Assembly: GCA_002221725.1 (NCBI GenBank)
Contig: NJFT01000044.1
Coordinates: 124,001 to 188,000, forward strand
DNA: 64,000 nt
Direction: 5' to 3'
Origin: Scedosporium boydii
Lineage: Eukaryota > Ascomycota > Sordariomycetes > Microascales > Microascaceae
Of the stretch, positions 32,512 to 44,755 are shown piece after piece. The position numbers were made by a program, and so were the translations under genes. The stretch's first letter is position 1; every line of letters starts with the position of its first letter. The notes beneath the pieces were generated by a model, which worked only from the letters and a program-made list of their open reading frames with translations, made no database searches and was not told the origin of the DNA.

Positions 32512-33825
32512 CTTGGATATCGGTCTCGAAGCAAGAAACAGTTACTAGGCGAACGAAAGGTGTGGCTGAGAGACCAAATTATTAGCAGGGCAGCGCAGGT
32601 GTGGGAAACCTCGCAGTTAAATTCCGGTCTGGATCCCGCCGCACAAAGACGGACCCTTTTACATCGCTGTCATATACGGGCAATGGCGTCTTCCCCGCAC
32701 GGCGGGGAGAAATCGAAGAGGGAAGATGCTTCATTAATTGAAATATGGAAGCGACCCAGATTGCGTAGCCACACGACGCTTCTGCGGTTCTTCAGTAATA
32801 ACAGCGCCGGCTAATCTCGACTTGGAGCCAGGGCCGGGGAAGAAAATATATACCGCCCTGACAGCGGGCCCGTCGCCTTCCATATTCGGAGTGTGCGGAA
32901 TTCTCAGTGCACTGTCTCGGAGCAAGCGTGTCTGGTATTGGAAGTGGAGGGGATCCAACCTTGGTCCCGGGATTGGGCAGGTTCTATGTCCTAGCTCACC
33001 CTTGTGGCTGCCTCACTCCGGCTGGCCGTGAGCAGCTGCAGTCCCAATGGATTTCAAATGCTGAACGCCCATCTCAATTTACTAGAGCGGCAGGACTAGA
33101 CGTAACGGGATACAGTTGTCGAATCCTAGACTGATGGGGAGCCTGCATTAGAGCGGGCGGACAATTTTTCAATTTTTTTTCTGATCGAATCGGCCGAAGG
33201 ACGATGGAAAGACCATTTCCGTTATTAAGGGGCCGGAGCTTGGGAAGAAGCTCCATCGGGTATAAGGTATTAAACGATCTGCGGCTTGTTTAATCGTGCA
33301 ACATCTGCCGGTTGGTCCTCTTCACTATTAGCCAGATCGCGAAGCGGGACCCGGTGATTGCTAATTCTAGCCGGTGATTATACAGTTGAATTTACGAGCC
33401 TGATTTACTGTTATTCGCCCGTGATTTGGGGTGTTACCTAGCTCTAATCATTTATATCTTCGTGCCAAGCCCGCTCTCGTTGTCGGTACTCGAAGTATCC
33501 TAAAGGTAGTGTTGGTGAAGAGGCACCGTTATCTACGCAAAGACTGTCAATGACAGTAGTCTTAGTAGTGTGCGGACATCACCTTCAGCTCTGTGTGAGA
33601 ACCGTCACCTGTTCCGTCTCAATAATTTTCAGATTCAAGCACCCCTCAGACACGTTATAACTACTGCGCGAAGCCCATCATACGTTCATCGTCGATCAAA
33701 GTCCTGACAGCGAACCCTTCCTTTAGTGTTCCAGAGTCGATTCTAGCTTGGCGTTCTGTTTTTCTTCTATCGTTTGCTTGGTCCTTCGATCCTCCTAAGG
33801 ATGGTAGGTAAGACTCGGTCGGTTT
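32512..33825. other. Intergenic, 1.3 kb without a gene
   Basis: Promoter of the propeller gene at the left and the 3' flank of the amylase gene at the right. Only short unconvincing ORFs. Confidence 0.5.
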
Positions 33826-35959
33826 CTATCGCCAACTACCCTCTAGTGCGGCTGTCGTCGCTCCACAAGCCGCAGGAACCGCAAACGACCGATTTGGGTC
33901 CGATTCCCATGAGACAGCACCATTGCTCGCCACGTTTATGAACTTGTACTGAATGCTAACCCCGGCTGGAATGTTCACCGTTCCTACCCAAATCGGATTG
34001 CTGCTCGTGTACTGAGATGCACTTAAGGAGACAGCCTTATTGGTATCCCAGTCGCCGAGCGTGCCGTGATTCCCGACTCTGGTTTCAGGTGGTTTTAGAG
34101 AATTCCAACTCCAATACTGATGAATGGGATGTTGAGACTTACATTTTGATTGTCTGGCCAAATTGGGTTGTCACTTTTACAGCAAATGTCACAGCAACGG
34201 ATGTAGGGATAGCGCATCCAGCACTGGACGAAGATGAGACAGCCGTAGCGGTCGTGGTAGTCGTCGTTACATCTCCAGTTAGCCCTGGGCAAATCCCAGT
34301 CCCAGCCAATGCAACCCTGCGGTAGAAAATTCGAGGCAGGGAGCTCATTGTGAAGCTCAACGCACCGGCTGAGCTCGTTGTATGGAGCGAACACGCCACT
34401 ACATCAACAATTTCCAGATTGGGGGTAAATCCCGTCGAGGTGGAAGATAAAGAGACGGAATAGGAACCACCTGAAGAGCCGATGTTGTTAATGACGCTGA
34501 TCACTTGAGAGCCGTCGAATCCTTTTCGTAGGCCGAGGGTGTGGCTGTCTATTTGCCAGGGAATAGCCTGGTACTGCGTGTATCTCTGATCCTGCGCAAT
34601 GACGACGTGGCGGAAAGTATTTAGCGAGGAGATCCACTTATACAGGTCGCTCTGCCTATTGAAGCCCGTGAGCCAGAGAGCCTCTCGGTTGTCGGGGATA
34701 TTTCCGCCGGCAAGCTTCTGTTCCTGCCCTTGATAGATGACTGGAATCCCATCGGCTAGCATCGTAAAGGCAAGAGCATTCTTTATCAAGGCAGCGTCGC
34801 CGGATTGTGAGCTCCATGATGGCATACGCCTCTGGTCGTGGTTCTCCAGAAAGGAGCCTAGGTAATTCGTCTGCGAGGTTCCGCTTTTCATGGTGTTCAG
34901 CCCGTTGACGAGTTCAGTCATGGTGGCGCTAGTGCTTTGGAATGCTCGTTGCACCCAGTACCAAACTGGGTAATTCAGCAGGCCGGGAAAGACGCTAAGG
35001 TACGGGAGGAATTTATTCGGATCTCCCTCGAACACCTCTCCTATCATAAAAACCCTAGCGCTATCCGCGAATGCCGGCCAAAAGGACGTCTCCTGGTGCT
35101 TGGCACTGTCGATTCGAAGACCATCAATACCGTAAGTGGAGACCAAGTTGGCAATCCACTGGTTGAAGTATGAGCGTATATGGGCGTCCTCCGTCCTCAA
35201 GTCCGCCAGGGCCACGTTATTGCTTCCTTGCCAGCATTGCTCGACGGACGTCTGGCTGGAGTAGTCGATTGAACATGGAGAGTGATAATCAGACTGAGAG
35301 CTAAAGGGGCTGAGGGTGCCATAGCTGACGCAAGTCATGCATCCAGCGTAGGCCATGTGGTTGGTGACGATATCGATCATGAGGTACTGCGAATAGAACG
35401 TAATTAGCCAATTCAACATGGATACCAATGGGTCTTTGCACAGGCTTTACCATTCCACGACTGTGTAAAGCATCACTTAGATCCTTCAAGTCACTCGACG
35501 TCCCAAAGCGACTATTCAAAGCGTTGAAGTCTTTGGCCCAGAAACCATGATAGCTGTCTCTATAAAGGGAAGTTGGAATGAGCCACTGGAGCATCGCGGG
35601 TTGGGTCTCTGTAGACTTACCCATCTGGATTACCAGCTGCGTCAATCTGAGCGACGATGGGTGAGATCCAGATCTAGACTCGTTAGCAATGAACTGATCT
35701 CAGCGTAGGTGGGTAAGGAGTTCATTCGTACGGCGGTAAACCCCATGCTCTGGATATAGTCAAGGTTGTTTACTAATCCTCGCCATGTTCCCCCGCAGTA
35801 TTCGGCTCGTTGGCAAGAGGCGCTTGTTGAGCCGTCGGTCCTCGCGAAGCGGTCAGTCAGAACTTGGTAGATAGACTGCTTGGCCCACTCGGAAGCGTTC
35901 AAAGCGGCCGCTGCTGCAATCCAGAGCCAGAGCGCGAGGAGAATCCCCGAAGCCATCAT
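33826..35959 (-). CDS. Alpha-amylase, GH13 with C-terminal CBM20 starch-binding domain
   Basis: A secreted endo-acting starch hydrolase. Five exons on the minus strand: 35959-35732, 35673-35621, 35559-35451, 35386-34143, 34078-33826; sum 1887 nt, 628 aa. All introns are GT-AG, 58-64 nt. The signal peptide (about residues 1-20) is followed by [21 protein letters not shown], as in Taka-amylase. Catalytic residues are the nucleophile Asp in GLRIDSAKH (about 223), the acid Glu in MIGEVFEG (about 247) and Asp in LENHDQ (about 314). A Thr/Ser linker leads to CBM20, completed by the last splice: [10 protein letters not shown] joins [15 protein letters not shown], with the domain's Trp residues and the final ALEGSW. 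Metal-site and active-site loops differ from Taka-amylase ([20 protein letters not shown]), so specificity may differ. Confidence 0.92.
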
Positions 35960-37099
35960 ACTGCAATGCGCAGAGCACTAAGAGTTGAGTGAATGCCCGT
36001 GAGAAATTATCGAGACAACCTGGCGCTCCGCTTTTTAGACTTTATAAACGAGAAGTCTAGGGCGTATTGCTGGGTTGACCAACCGCCGGCCATACAATAC
36101 GTCCAGTCAATAAAAACGCCCGACGCGAAGGCATTCCGTTGGCACTGACTATATGCCCGAGATAAAACACGGTATTGCCGCGAGAATCATGCTTAACTGC
36201 AGGATCTGGGATCGCATTCGGCCTTACTCCGTTCCTCGGTACCAACCACAAAATCTATAGGAGCCAAATTAAGTTTGAGGAGATTCGCTTCTTTCGGGGC
36301 TATTCGAGTTGATTACGAGAAGAAAATCGATGCGTTGATTCGCAGCGTGGAGTACGCGGAGAGGACTGACCAAATATTGGGAGATCTCATGGTTATCCAT
36401 TCCGACGATGTTTCGTAGAGCAAGGGGAAGCGAAATCGGTAGTTGTAAATCACTCGCCGCCTATAAGCGACAGGGTTCCGGCGTAGGCCCGAATCGAACA
36501 ACAGTCCGTTGGTGTGTGAGACTGGGTGGGTCATGTTGACTGGTCAAATTGTCGCCTCATATGGCGTTGGTGATCCCAAGATAAGTCATAGGTCCGAACG
36601 GTTGTTCTTTGCCCCGCACGAGACGTAGTAGCGTGGTCAGAACGCGGAGGTCAGACCTCGAAACGTGCGACTGGCCCCGCTAGGGAGCCCCTGGTTGTGG
36701 TTGAAAGAAAAGATTCGACCCGGTTTACTTCGTACAGACGAACTGATGCTGACGAATTCACCGGAGTCCGTCCAGTGTCGTGTAGTATACTACTTCGTAG
36801 CATAATGCAATGTAGCAGCAGCATCATGCCCGGGCGAGTTATACACAATCGCCTTCTCGCCCCTCGGGCTGTTTCCGTTCTAAAAGAGATATCCTTAATC
36901 ATACACCTCGGCCTCCAAAACTATCCCGTATCATATAACCTCGGTGAAAGTTCCTGCGATCTGATTGCGTACTTCCCAGTCGTAAGTAGAGGGGGACGAT
37001 CTGAAAGTAATCATGCTGCGCGAATGCTGTACACGCGCTGCCAGGGGCAGTTCCCTTGACAAACGAAGACGTATTATCATTCTTGAAATTCCGACTTCG
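35960..37099. other. Amylase promoter and non-coding sequence
   Basis: Contains the amylase promoter and then about 900 bases with no supportable gene. Small ORFs on both strands do not resemble proteins I know. Confidence 0.45.
36041..36048 (-). promoter_or_regulatory. TATA box of the amylase gene
   Basis: TTTATAAA about 82 bases upstream of the amylase ATG at 35959. I did not find a clear CGG-N8-CGG (AmyR-type) pair in the region just upstream. Confidence 0.5.
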
Positions 37100-38300
37100 T
37101 TAAACATGAATACTTTGGCAGCCGGCCCCGTACACAATCATCAGTCGCCGCGCAATCATTCCTTCCAGGTCAGATGATCCATTAGGTTTAATAATATCGT
37201 CGTCAAATCTACGGTCATAAATATACTTGTCCAACTTTTTGCCGATCCCACTTACCGAGAGGATCTTGGCGATTGCATGATGGGTGGCTAGCAAGTCTGG
37301 GTCGGAGGCCTCGATGCCTGCGTTTGCCTGCAAGGTAACGGGATCTCTAGGGCGAATAAACAATGTAGGGCAAGCTTCGACACGATACTCATTCGCGTTT
37401 GCCTGTAAGGAACAAAAAGTTCAGCAATGGTACGGGTTGTAATGGAAAAGTATGGCAGGTCTTACTGTTGCCACGAATACCAGGTCGAAAGAACCAAAGT
37501 CTCCATCGTGGTCGAGGCAGAATGTCATTGCGTTCCTCGGGGAATTAATTGACGCCGGGCCAATCTTGCCATCGATGCGAGGAAAGTAGCGAAAGAGTGC
37601 CTCCCATACGATCATCTTGTCATGTACCTGTTGGGGATTATCTCCATCGAAGTGGCCAAGGGCGAATGGCAAGATATGGGCTGCCTTGGTCAGTGAAGTC
37701 CGCGCTTGTCCATCGCCCTGAACTAAGCCGTTATGAAATGAGGTCTTATCTAGAAGACCGGAGCTAACACATCGATATCCATCCCTCTTCAGACACAGTT
37801 CCTTCAGGTGCTTTTGGTCATCTCGGGACGACGGCTCCACTCGCCACTCGTCGCTCTCCGCAACCTCTCGGATTTGACGGCAAGGCGACTCAACCGGTTG
37901 GGGTGTTTTCCCACCTGTCGCCTTACCTATAAAGGGTTAGAACCTCCGAGAGCAAATGTATCGGCTCCGAGTAGTTTAGGTACTCACAGGGAATCAAGAC
38001 AGCCGTAATAAGATGCTCCGTTAGTTTCCGGAGTCCATAGTTCCGGTTCAGGGACAATATATCCTTCATTAGATTAATTTGTCCTCCTTTCGGCAAATAC
38101 TTTAACAAGGTGCGCAGAAAAGGGACGGTGGTGTCGTCAGGGCCAGGTTGGTACCGGCTAAGACGCTCCTCTACGCGCGAGTGCAGATCGAGGAAGAGGC
38201 TCGCATCCGAGGCGGGGGATGACATTGGGGAGGAAGAGGCGTCATTCCCTGCAGATTGGGCCCCTGGGTGCGCAGCAACTGGAGGTAGGCTGGACGACAT
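37100..38300 (-). CDS. HNH-nuclease-type domain protein, three exons
   Basis: Exons on the minus strand: 38300-37988, 37926-37466, 37402-37100; 1077 nt, 358 aa. Both introns are GT-AG (61 and 63 nt), the first with a TTCTAAC branch. The middle exon carries LCLKRDGYRCVSSG, AHILPFALGHF and NSPRNAMTFCLDHDGDFG, matching the HNH_2-type family common in Aspergillus-like fungi (RDgxRC...aHIlPfs...N...l...H..FG). The N-terminal part is Ser/Pro/Ala-rich then helical; the C-terminal part includes YRVEACPTLFIRPRDPV and DDDIIKPNGSSDLEGM. Whether it cuts DNA is unknown; these proteins are widespread paralogs without assigned roles. No targeting signal. Confidence 0.8.
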
Positions 38301-39293
38301 ATTTCGTGAGTGTCAGGAAGTATCAAGGGACAGAGGTTAGCTTTTGAATGAGTGTTGGAAGCAGAAGTGCAGCAGTAGCAAATTGATGCTGGAGCTGTGT
38401 TTTGGAATGATTATTGCGCTTAGAATTCGCACCACGTAGGTTGTAACGCCCGTTCCGCACGAGAGGGCATTACGTGATGCTTGATACATGTGATGATGTA
38501 GTAATCCCCTTTAAGTTCCGTTCTAAAGGAGAGAACGCGAAACTGCTGCGGCCGCGATAGGGACGAGGAATAGGCGATATGAATTGTTTCTATGATGGTG
38601 CACTCAATGGGAAAATGAGACGCCGTCGTTCCGGCCGATGCCCCAAGCCTCGGCGCGGTAGTTAGTTTCGATGAAGGACGAACTGGCTTCCCACAACTAC
38701 GCCTAATACCTATGGCTGGATGGCGCGGGTCAATCTTGGATTTTCTGCACTGGGGCTGCAATCCGAAGCATGCTAACACCGTCTGGGAAAGAATGCGAGC
38801 GTCATTGTTCACGAAATTGGTGGTCGTCATCACAGTGTACTTTACGCGTTCCGCATGGTTCGCAAATTCTAGTCCAAGGATGTTGAGTTAAGAATATGGG
38901 TCACATGGGAATCGCTAGATTATGCAGCTCACTTGCCTACCACTTACCCAACACTAAAGTGTGTGGGTGGGGTGGGCTCGTAAGAATAAATCGTATTCAA
39001 CAACTCAATCCCGAGCGAGGTTGACGTCAGCTCTCAGTGTTTGTTTCAAGCGATGAATAGATGCAAGAATGTTCGTGGTACATTCGTTCCCTCCATGAAG
39101 TATTACTACGTATTATCATCACTAGTCTCCATCACGCCACGACTGGAATCAGGGCTCAGTTGGCACCTTAGAGCGTGGTAGGCTCAGGGCATGTATAATG
39201 TGACGCCGTCCTTGAACTCCTAATTACAAAACAATACTCAATTGTAAATCTCAACTTCTTTCCAGCCACTGCTTCTGCATCGACAATCTCAAC
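38301..39293. other. Divergent promoter region
   Basis: Lies between the divergent HNH-type gene and the FAD monooxygenase. A minus-strand ORF at 38420-38833 has no recognisable motif and looks like chance. Confidence 0.45.
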
Positions 39294-40544
39294 ATGGCAG
39301 AAACCCGTCGCCATTTCCTCGAAGGCAAAAAAATCATTGTAGCCGGCGCCGGCATGGCTGGCCTCGCGTTCGTCACCGGGCTACGCAAACAGTGGGATTC
39401 AACCCTCAAATTTCCCGAGGTGATAATCTACGAGCGGGATGCGAAAGACACTGCCATTTCCCGGCAGGGGTTCTCCTTATCCCTCGCAGGATTCGACGAG
39501 ACTGGTGGCCTTTACGCTCTCAGGCAGCTGGGCCTTCTCGATGACATCCTTCCCCATGTCATTCTAGGGCTTGACGGGACGGGCAGTTTCAAAATTTGGA
39601 ATAGCGACTTCTCGCAAATCATGAGTGTTCGATTCAAGCCCGCCAAGGGTCTCCCATCGTCCGGTATCCGCATCGCGCGCAAAGACCTGAGGAAGGTGTT
39701 AATTAACGCGGGAGAAAGCTCTGTCACGTGGGGCACCGCCTGCAAGTCTGCTCGGAAGCTCGACAACAGGAAAATGGTCGTGACTATAGAGCGACAGGAC
39801 ACCAAAGAGACGGTTGAAGAAGAATGCGACCTGCTTATTGCCGCGGATGGAGCTAACAGCCGTCTGAGGATGTCGCTTCGGCCGAATGACGTTCTGCACT
39901 ATCTAGGCGCCGTCCAGATGGGAGGATCTGCAAAGTTCGAAGAGGGATTGCCGTCCCCCGTCGGCCAGAACTGGGGAATGACTATGTCCGGCCAGGGAGT
40001 CGCGTGCTTCATCTCGCCGGTAGACCAGAAATCTCTCGTCTGGGCACTGAGCTGCGTCGAGAATGAGCGTGTCCCGGTTAACGATAAGTCCTTGGATGAA
40101 CAGCGTCGAGAGGTTATCGAGGAGTCACTGAAACTGGGTCATATGTTCACTGAGCCCTTCCCAACTATTGTTCGAGCCACAGAGATCGATACAGTTTTTG
40201 CACAGCCCGCCAAGGACAAGCAGCCCTTTAGCCACGATATATCTACTAGTGGGCCTGTCGTGTTTCTTGGCGATGCGAATCATGCCGTCAGTCCCTTTGC
40301 TGGGTATGGGGCTAGCCTGGCACTGAAAGATGGCTGGGATTTGGCGGAGCAGCTCTGTCAGGCGCAGAACCTCGAAGACGCGCTCCTTGCGTATGACAAG
40401 ATTAGTGTACCGAGGGCGAAGAAGGCTCTTGATACAGCCCACTCGCGGGTCTCTTCGTTTCACAGTACTGGACTGAGATATTTCTTCTTCAGGCTGTCCT
40501 TGACTATCATGGGGCTCATTCTTCGCATTACTGGACAGAGCTGA
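39294..40544 (+). CDS. FAD-dependent aromatic-ring-type monooxygenase (TetX/PHBH-like)
   Basis: 416 aa, single exon. The N-terminal FAD-binding motif is IIVAGAGMAGLAFVTGLRKQ (GxGxxG), followed by an acidic residue in IIYERD. The middle has DLLIAADGANSRLR (the DG motif), and the second FAD contact is VVFLGDANHAVSPFAGYGASLALKD (GD motif). These define flavoprotein monooxygenases that hydroxylate aromatic or polyketide-like substrates using NAD(P)H and O2. The C-terminal helix (FFFRLSLTIMGLILRI) is hydrophobic and could attach the protein to a membrane. No biosynthetic partner genes sit beside it, so the substrate is unknown. Confidence 0.9.
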   Translation: MAETRRHFLEGKKIIVAGAGMAGLAFVTGLRKQWDSTLKFPEVIIYERDAKDTAISRQGFSLSLAGFDETGGLYALRQLGLLDDILPHVILGLDGTGSFKIWNSDFSQIMSVRFKPAKGLPSSGIRIARKDLRKVLINAGESSVTWGTACKSARKLDNRKMVVTIERQDTKETVEEECDLLIAADGANSRLRMSLRPNDVLHYLGAVQMGGSAKFEEGLPSPVGQNWGMTMSGQGVACFISPVDQKSLVWALSCVENERVPVNDKSLDEQRREVIEESLKLGHMFTEPFPTIVRATEIDTVFAQPAKDKQPFSHDISTSGPVVFLGDANHAVSPFAGYGASLALKDGWDLAEQLCQAQNLEDALLAYDKISVPRAKKALDTAHSRVSSFHSTGLRYFFFRLSLTIMGLILRITGQS

Positions 40545-42068
40545 TTTCCGACTCGTTTACTTTAGATGGATGTAATAGGTCTAGATGCTGGTGAAGGCGG
40601 CCGCGTGCTGGATGATAATTGTCGATTATGTGTTTCAGCTGCACCACTCCTCTCCGGAGATAACTTGATGAACAAAGAAATGAGGAAGCAAGCGTCCGTG
40701 AAGCGAATGCTCCACGTCGCATACGGATCTCTTGATGCCCTTGATATCGGTGCTGCTACTGGAAGGGGAATTCAACCTGTCGACAGAAGAAGTGTAGGGG
40801 TGGCCGTGCCTGGGTCTAGTCGTACCACAGAGTATTTTGGCCGCTCATCGTGTTCTAACTGTGATTCTCTCGGTAAATGGAACTTGAGAAAGCTAGACAA
40901 ATATCATTATGAGTGCAAATCCGAGGACACAAATGCCAAGCTTGATGGACCTTCTGACCTGCCAATCTTGTATTACAGGCCACAGGGCAGGGCGGATTAA
41001 GGGCCTGGTATTTATAGGAGTACCGATGTAATGTAGTTTGAATGAGGAATTCAATATGACTGCCTTTTCAGCGACGTTGGGTCATTGAAGTTGAGAATCG
41101 TGCCAACGGCGTGGTGCCATATCCAGGTGATATGATATTACTATCTTCGTTACCAATGTGCTCTATTAGTGCAATATGTGCTTCCCATCACTACGCTCGG
41201 AATGCGTCCGCTTCAGCTGTAATTTAAAGTATGCTCACCATCACAGTCACGGTTCGAACCCTGTTATAATAAACAATAGCTGGCTGTGATCGGTCATCAG
41301 GGAGCACTAAACACTATGCACGTATACCTCATGCAGGGGACCGGAGATGGCTCCCGGAGTCCTCATTTCGCCCGAATGCGAATAGACAACAATCGGGTGC
41401 TATCAGTAAATCAAAGCCGCGGCTTGTAGCCGTAGTCAACTATATTCTTAGTTTTCAAACAGATGTCTATATTCCATTGAGTAGTATTATGCTTGTAGAT
41501 ATGATGATCGTTAGAGAGGATAGCCGGGAAGAGTTAGAATCGGACACGTCGGCCCAGGCGAGTGGGGGTTGTGGACTTATGTGAGGAGACAGCGGATGCT
41601 GTTTTCAAATCGGATCATCCAGTGCATTGCATCCACTGCAATGATGAACTCCGACCCCAGGATTGCGTGCCATTCCCCGCTTCCGAATTAGTTTCTGGGG
41701 CACACCGCCGGAGCCAAGGAGTATTCACCGGCCGGACGCCAAGAGGGCAAAATGACGCGATGACAGGCTCCTGTCCGACGCTGGCAAGATGCCTTTACCC
41801 CACGGGAGGAGCCTCGAAAATTATGAAGCCGATTGGCTCCTCCCACCGTATCTCGTTTCTGATCCTTTGTGATTTCAAACCAGGCCTTATTCCGACTGGG
41901 TACGGGTACGGACGACGGCTCTGACGCATTAGGAAGGTCGCGTCTTGCAAGATCCAAAATGTAGTACACAATCGGGAGCTGGACAGCTCGATTCAGGCAT
42001 ATTATAAGACTATTTCGCCGCCCTCTTCTATCGGCCGCCTCTCCCAATGTTTGGCCCACACAGTTTTT
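40545..42068. other. Intergenic, 1.5 kb without a gene
   Basis: Only weak ORFs (40566-41000 plus; 41688-42383 minus runs antisense into the peptidase gene). The last 200 bases are the peptidase promoter. Confidence 0.5.
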
Positions 42069-44297
42069 ATGCGCATCACCACAGCAATGCGCCCCATTAT
42101 CCTCGTCGCCCTTGCCGCATGCGCTACCGCTTGCCAGCGTGACTTCGTCCCGTCCCCCCACACTCACCGTAAACGTGTAGCAAAACGTAACGACGCCTGG
42201 CCTCCCGTTCTGACCGAACACGAGACTATCCTCGTTAATAGCTTCGACAATGTCTCCGTTGATGCGTGGTCGTACTACTACGGCAGGCAGAACAAGCTCG
42301 CCGGCTTCGGCAAGGAGGCAGCCCAGTGGACTGCGGACCGGTGGGCAGAGAACGGCGCCGTAAGCGAGCTGAAAGAGTATCATGTCTACTTACGTTATCC
42401 CGTCAGCGCGTCGCTGCACTTTACCGGCGCCGATGGTGAGACGGAGAAGGTTAAGCTTCGGGAGGATGTCCTGGAGGAGGATGAAGTGACGGGGTGGGAT
42501 GAGATTTCGCAGCAGACCTGGCTGGGGTATTCGCCGAGCGGGCGGGCTGAGGCGGAATACGTATACGTTGGGTGAGCTTTTCTTCGTTGTTGCTCCTCTT
42601 TCGAGCACCATTCAGTGAGCCGCGCAGACTAACAGAGCATCAGCCGTGGCTCTATCGCCGACTTTCAAGCTGTTGTGGGCAAGGGTGTGGAAATCAAGGG
42701 CAAAATTGCCCTCATCCGCTACGGTGGCCTGTTCCGCGGTCTCAAAGTCAAAAACGCCCAGGACTTTGGCGCCATCGCGGCCGTCATCTTCACAGACCCC
42801 ATTGACGATGGCGAGATCACCACCACGAATGGTTACGCGGCCTACCCCGATGGCCCGGCACGCAACCCTTCATCAGTGCAAAAGGGCTCGACGCTCTTCC
42901 TGTCGACGTCCCCTGGCGATCCCACGACACCAGGATATCCGTCTCATGAGGGTGCACCTCGAGCTGACCCATCGAATGTCCTTCCGCGAATCCCGTCGCT
43001 GCCTCTCTCATACGGAGCTGCTGAGCCTCTCCTGCAAGCGCTCAATGGCCACGGGTTATCTGGGGAAGCTGTGAATCGTACTGGTTGGGTTGGGGGGTTG
43101 GACGCGGGGTATTTCACTGGCCCAGCACCGGGAGCGAAGCTTACTCTGGACGTCAAGTCGCGTGATGCGATTGCTCCCATTCATAACGTCATTGGCTGGA
43201 TCAACGGCACGAACGCCGACGAGACCATCGTCATCGGCAACCACCGCGACACGTGGATGATCGGTGGCAACGCAGATCCGAACTCTGGCTCCGCCGTGCT
43301 CGTCGAATTCACGCGCGCCATAAACAAACTGCGCGCTACCGGCTGGCAGCCAAAGCGCAATATTGTGCTAGCGTCATGGGACGCCGAGGAGTGGGGGCTC
43401 ATCGGCTCTGTCGAGTGGGTCGAGGAGCATACCAACTGGCTCACCGAAACAGCTGTTGCCTATCTTAATGTCGACGTGGCTGTAGCCGGTCCTCACCAGG
43501 GCCTCTCTGCGACGCCCGAGCTTCACGGCGTCGCGCTAGACACGTTCAAAAAGGTCATCCACCCGAACTTCGGAGCGTATAACATCTCGCTCTACGATTC
43601 GTGGTACGATATTTCCGGTGGCGTCATTGGCATTCTTGGCTCCGGGTCGGATTTCACGGGCTTTCTGCATCGCGGCATTGGCTCGCTCGACATCAGTAGC
43701 TACGGGGGCCCCAATGATCCCATCTGGCACTATCACTCCAATTACGATACGTACCATTGGATGGCGACGTGGGGGGACCCCGGGTTCCATGTACATGCAG
43801 CGCAGGGTCAATTTCTCGCGCTGCTGGCTTACCATCTTGCATCCGACGACATCCTACCGATCGACGTCCAGAACTATGGCGTTGAGCTACGTGCGTACTA
43901 CGACAACCTCGTCGAGTTTTTGGTGGGGGAAAATGCAGATATCGACCTCTCCGAGCTGGATGCTGCTATCGAGCTGTTCAAGCACAGCGCCGACGGGGTT
44001 AAGGCGCTCGAGCGTCAAGCTGTCAAGGCTGGGGACGAGGAGCTGAAGAGGGTTGTGAATCACAGGTATCGCGATTTCCAGAGAGGCTTTGTCTCTCAGG
44101 GAGGATTGCCGAGTCGCGAGTTTTACAGGCATGTCGTGCCAGCTCCGGGGTTGGATACGGGGTACGCAGCAGTGACGTTTCCGGGGATCACGGAGGGGGT
44201 GCAATATGCTGTAAGCGGGGACCTAAGTGTCGCAAGGGAGTGGGTGAAAAGGACGGCCAAGGGGATCGTAGTCGCCGCGCGGATTCTCGCGACTTAA
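42069..44297 (+). CDS. Secreted M28B-type metallopeptidase (glutamate carboxypeptidase II/Vps70-like)
   Basis: Exons 42069-42571 and 42644-44297 (intron 72 nt, GACTAAC branch), 2157 nt, 718 aa. ATG 42069 begins MRITTAMRPIILVALAACATAC, a probable signal peptide or lipobox-like start, in place of the membrane anchor of many homologs. After a PA-type insert (VEIKGKIALIRYGGLFRG) comes the dizinc peptidase domain: GNHRDTW (His), GGNADPNSG (bridging Asp), SWDAEEWGLIGS (Glu pair), YLNVDVAVAG (Asp) and WHYHSNYDTY (His). All expected zinc and catalytic residues are present. A transferrin-receptor-like dimerisation domain ends the protein. Likely role: extracellular or vacuolar release of amino acids from peptides. 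Confidence 0.9.
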
Positions 44298-44755
44298 GAG
44301 TGTTACTCCCAACATGCTTCGTTTTGAGCTAGGAATGCACATGCATAACGCACAGGTAATGAGTCCAGATTGACCCTCAAGATTGGTCTCACTGCCCTAG
44401 AGTGAATAAAAGAGTAGCATAGTAATTTAACTAAATCTTAATACAGCATACAAGAATCGCCCTTGGCTAAAAAGGGTTCATGCGACTTCACTTCGAGTGT
44501 AAAAGACTGTGTGTGTGTCTGTCCTTGAACGATGAACCGGGTTATCGTCACCAGGTTCTGTTCCCTCTTAACATTAACGCGATGAAACCAAGCCCCGCCG
44601 GTCCCCCCTCCCTTGATAGGGGTGGAACACAGACATCATCAAAGAAACTTGTTGGAGCCCCTCGCCTCTCATCACCATCAATGTCCCACCTCACTCAGGC
44701 CCTTCGATCACCTTTCAAACACCTCTATCTGCGATAGCCCTCGGTTTCTGTTATG
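44298..44755. other. Intergenic
   Basis: 3' flank of the peptidase gene. No coding signal. Confidence 0.5.

Noticed and set aside
36057..37059. Short ORFs between the amylase and HNH-type genes
   Set aside because: Overlapping frames on both strands with no family motif and low protein-like quality.
41225..41280. A tRNA-like T arm (GGTTCGAACC)
   Set aside because: The flanking bases do not form a T stem, and no acceptor, anticodon or D arm can be built around it.
42051..42068. Earlier non-ATG start for the M28 peptidase
   Set aside because: The frame is open but begins with TTG; ATG 42069 gives a clean signal peptide.
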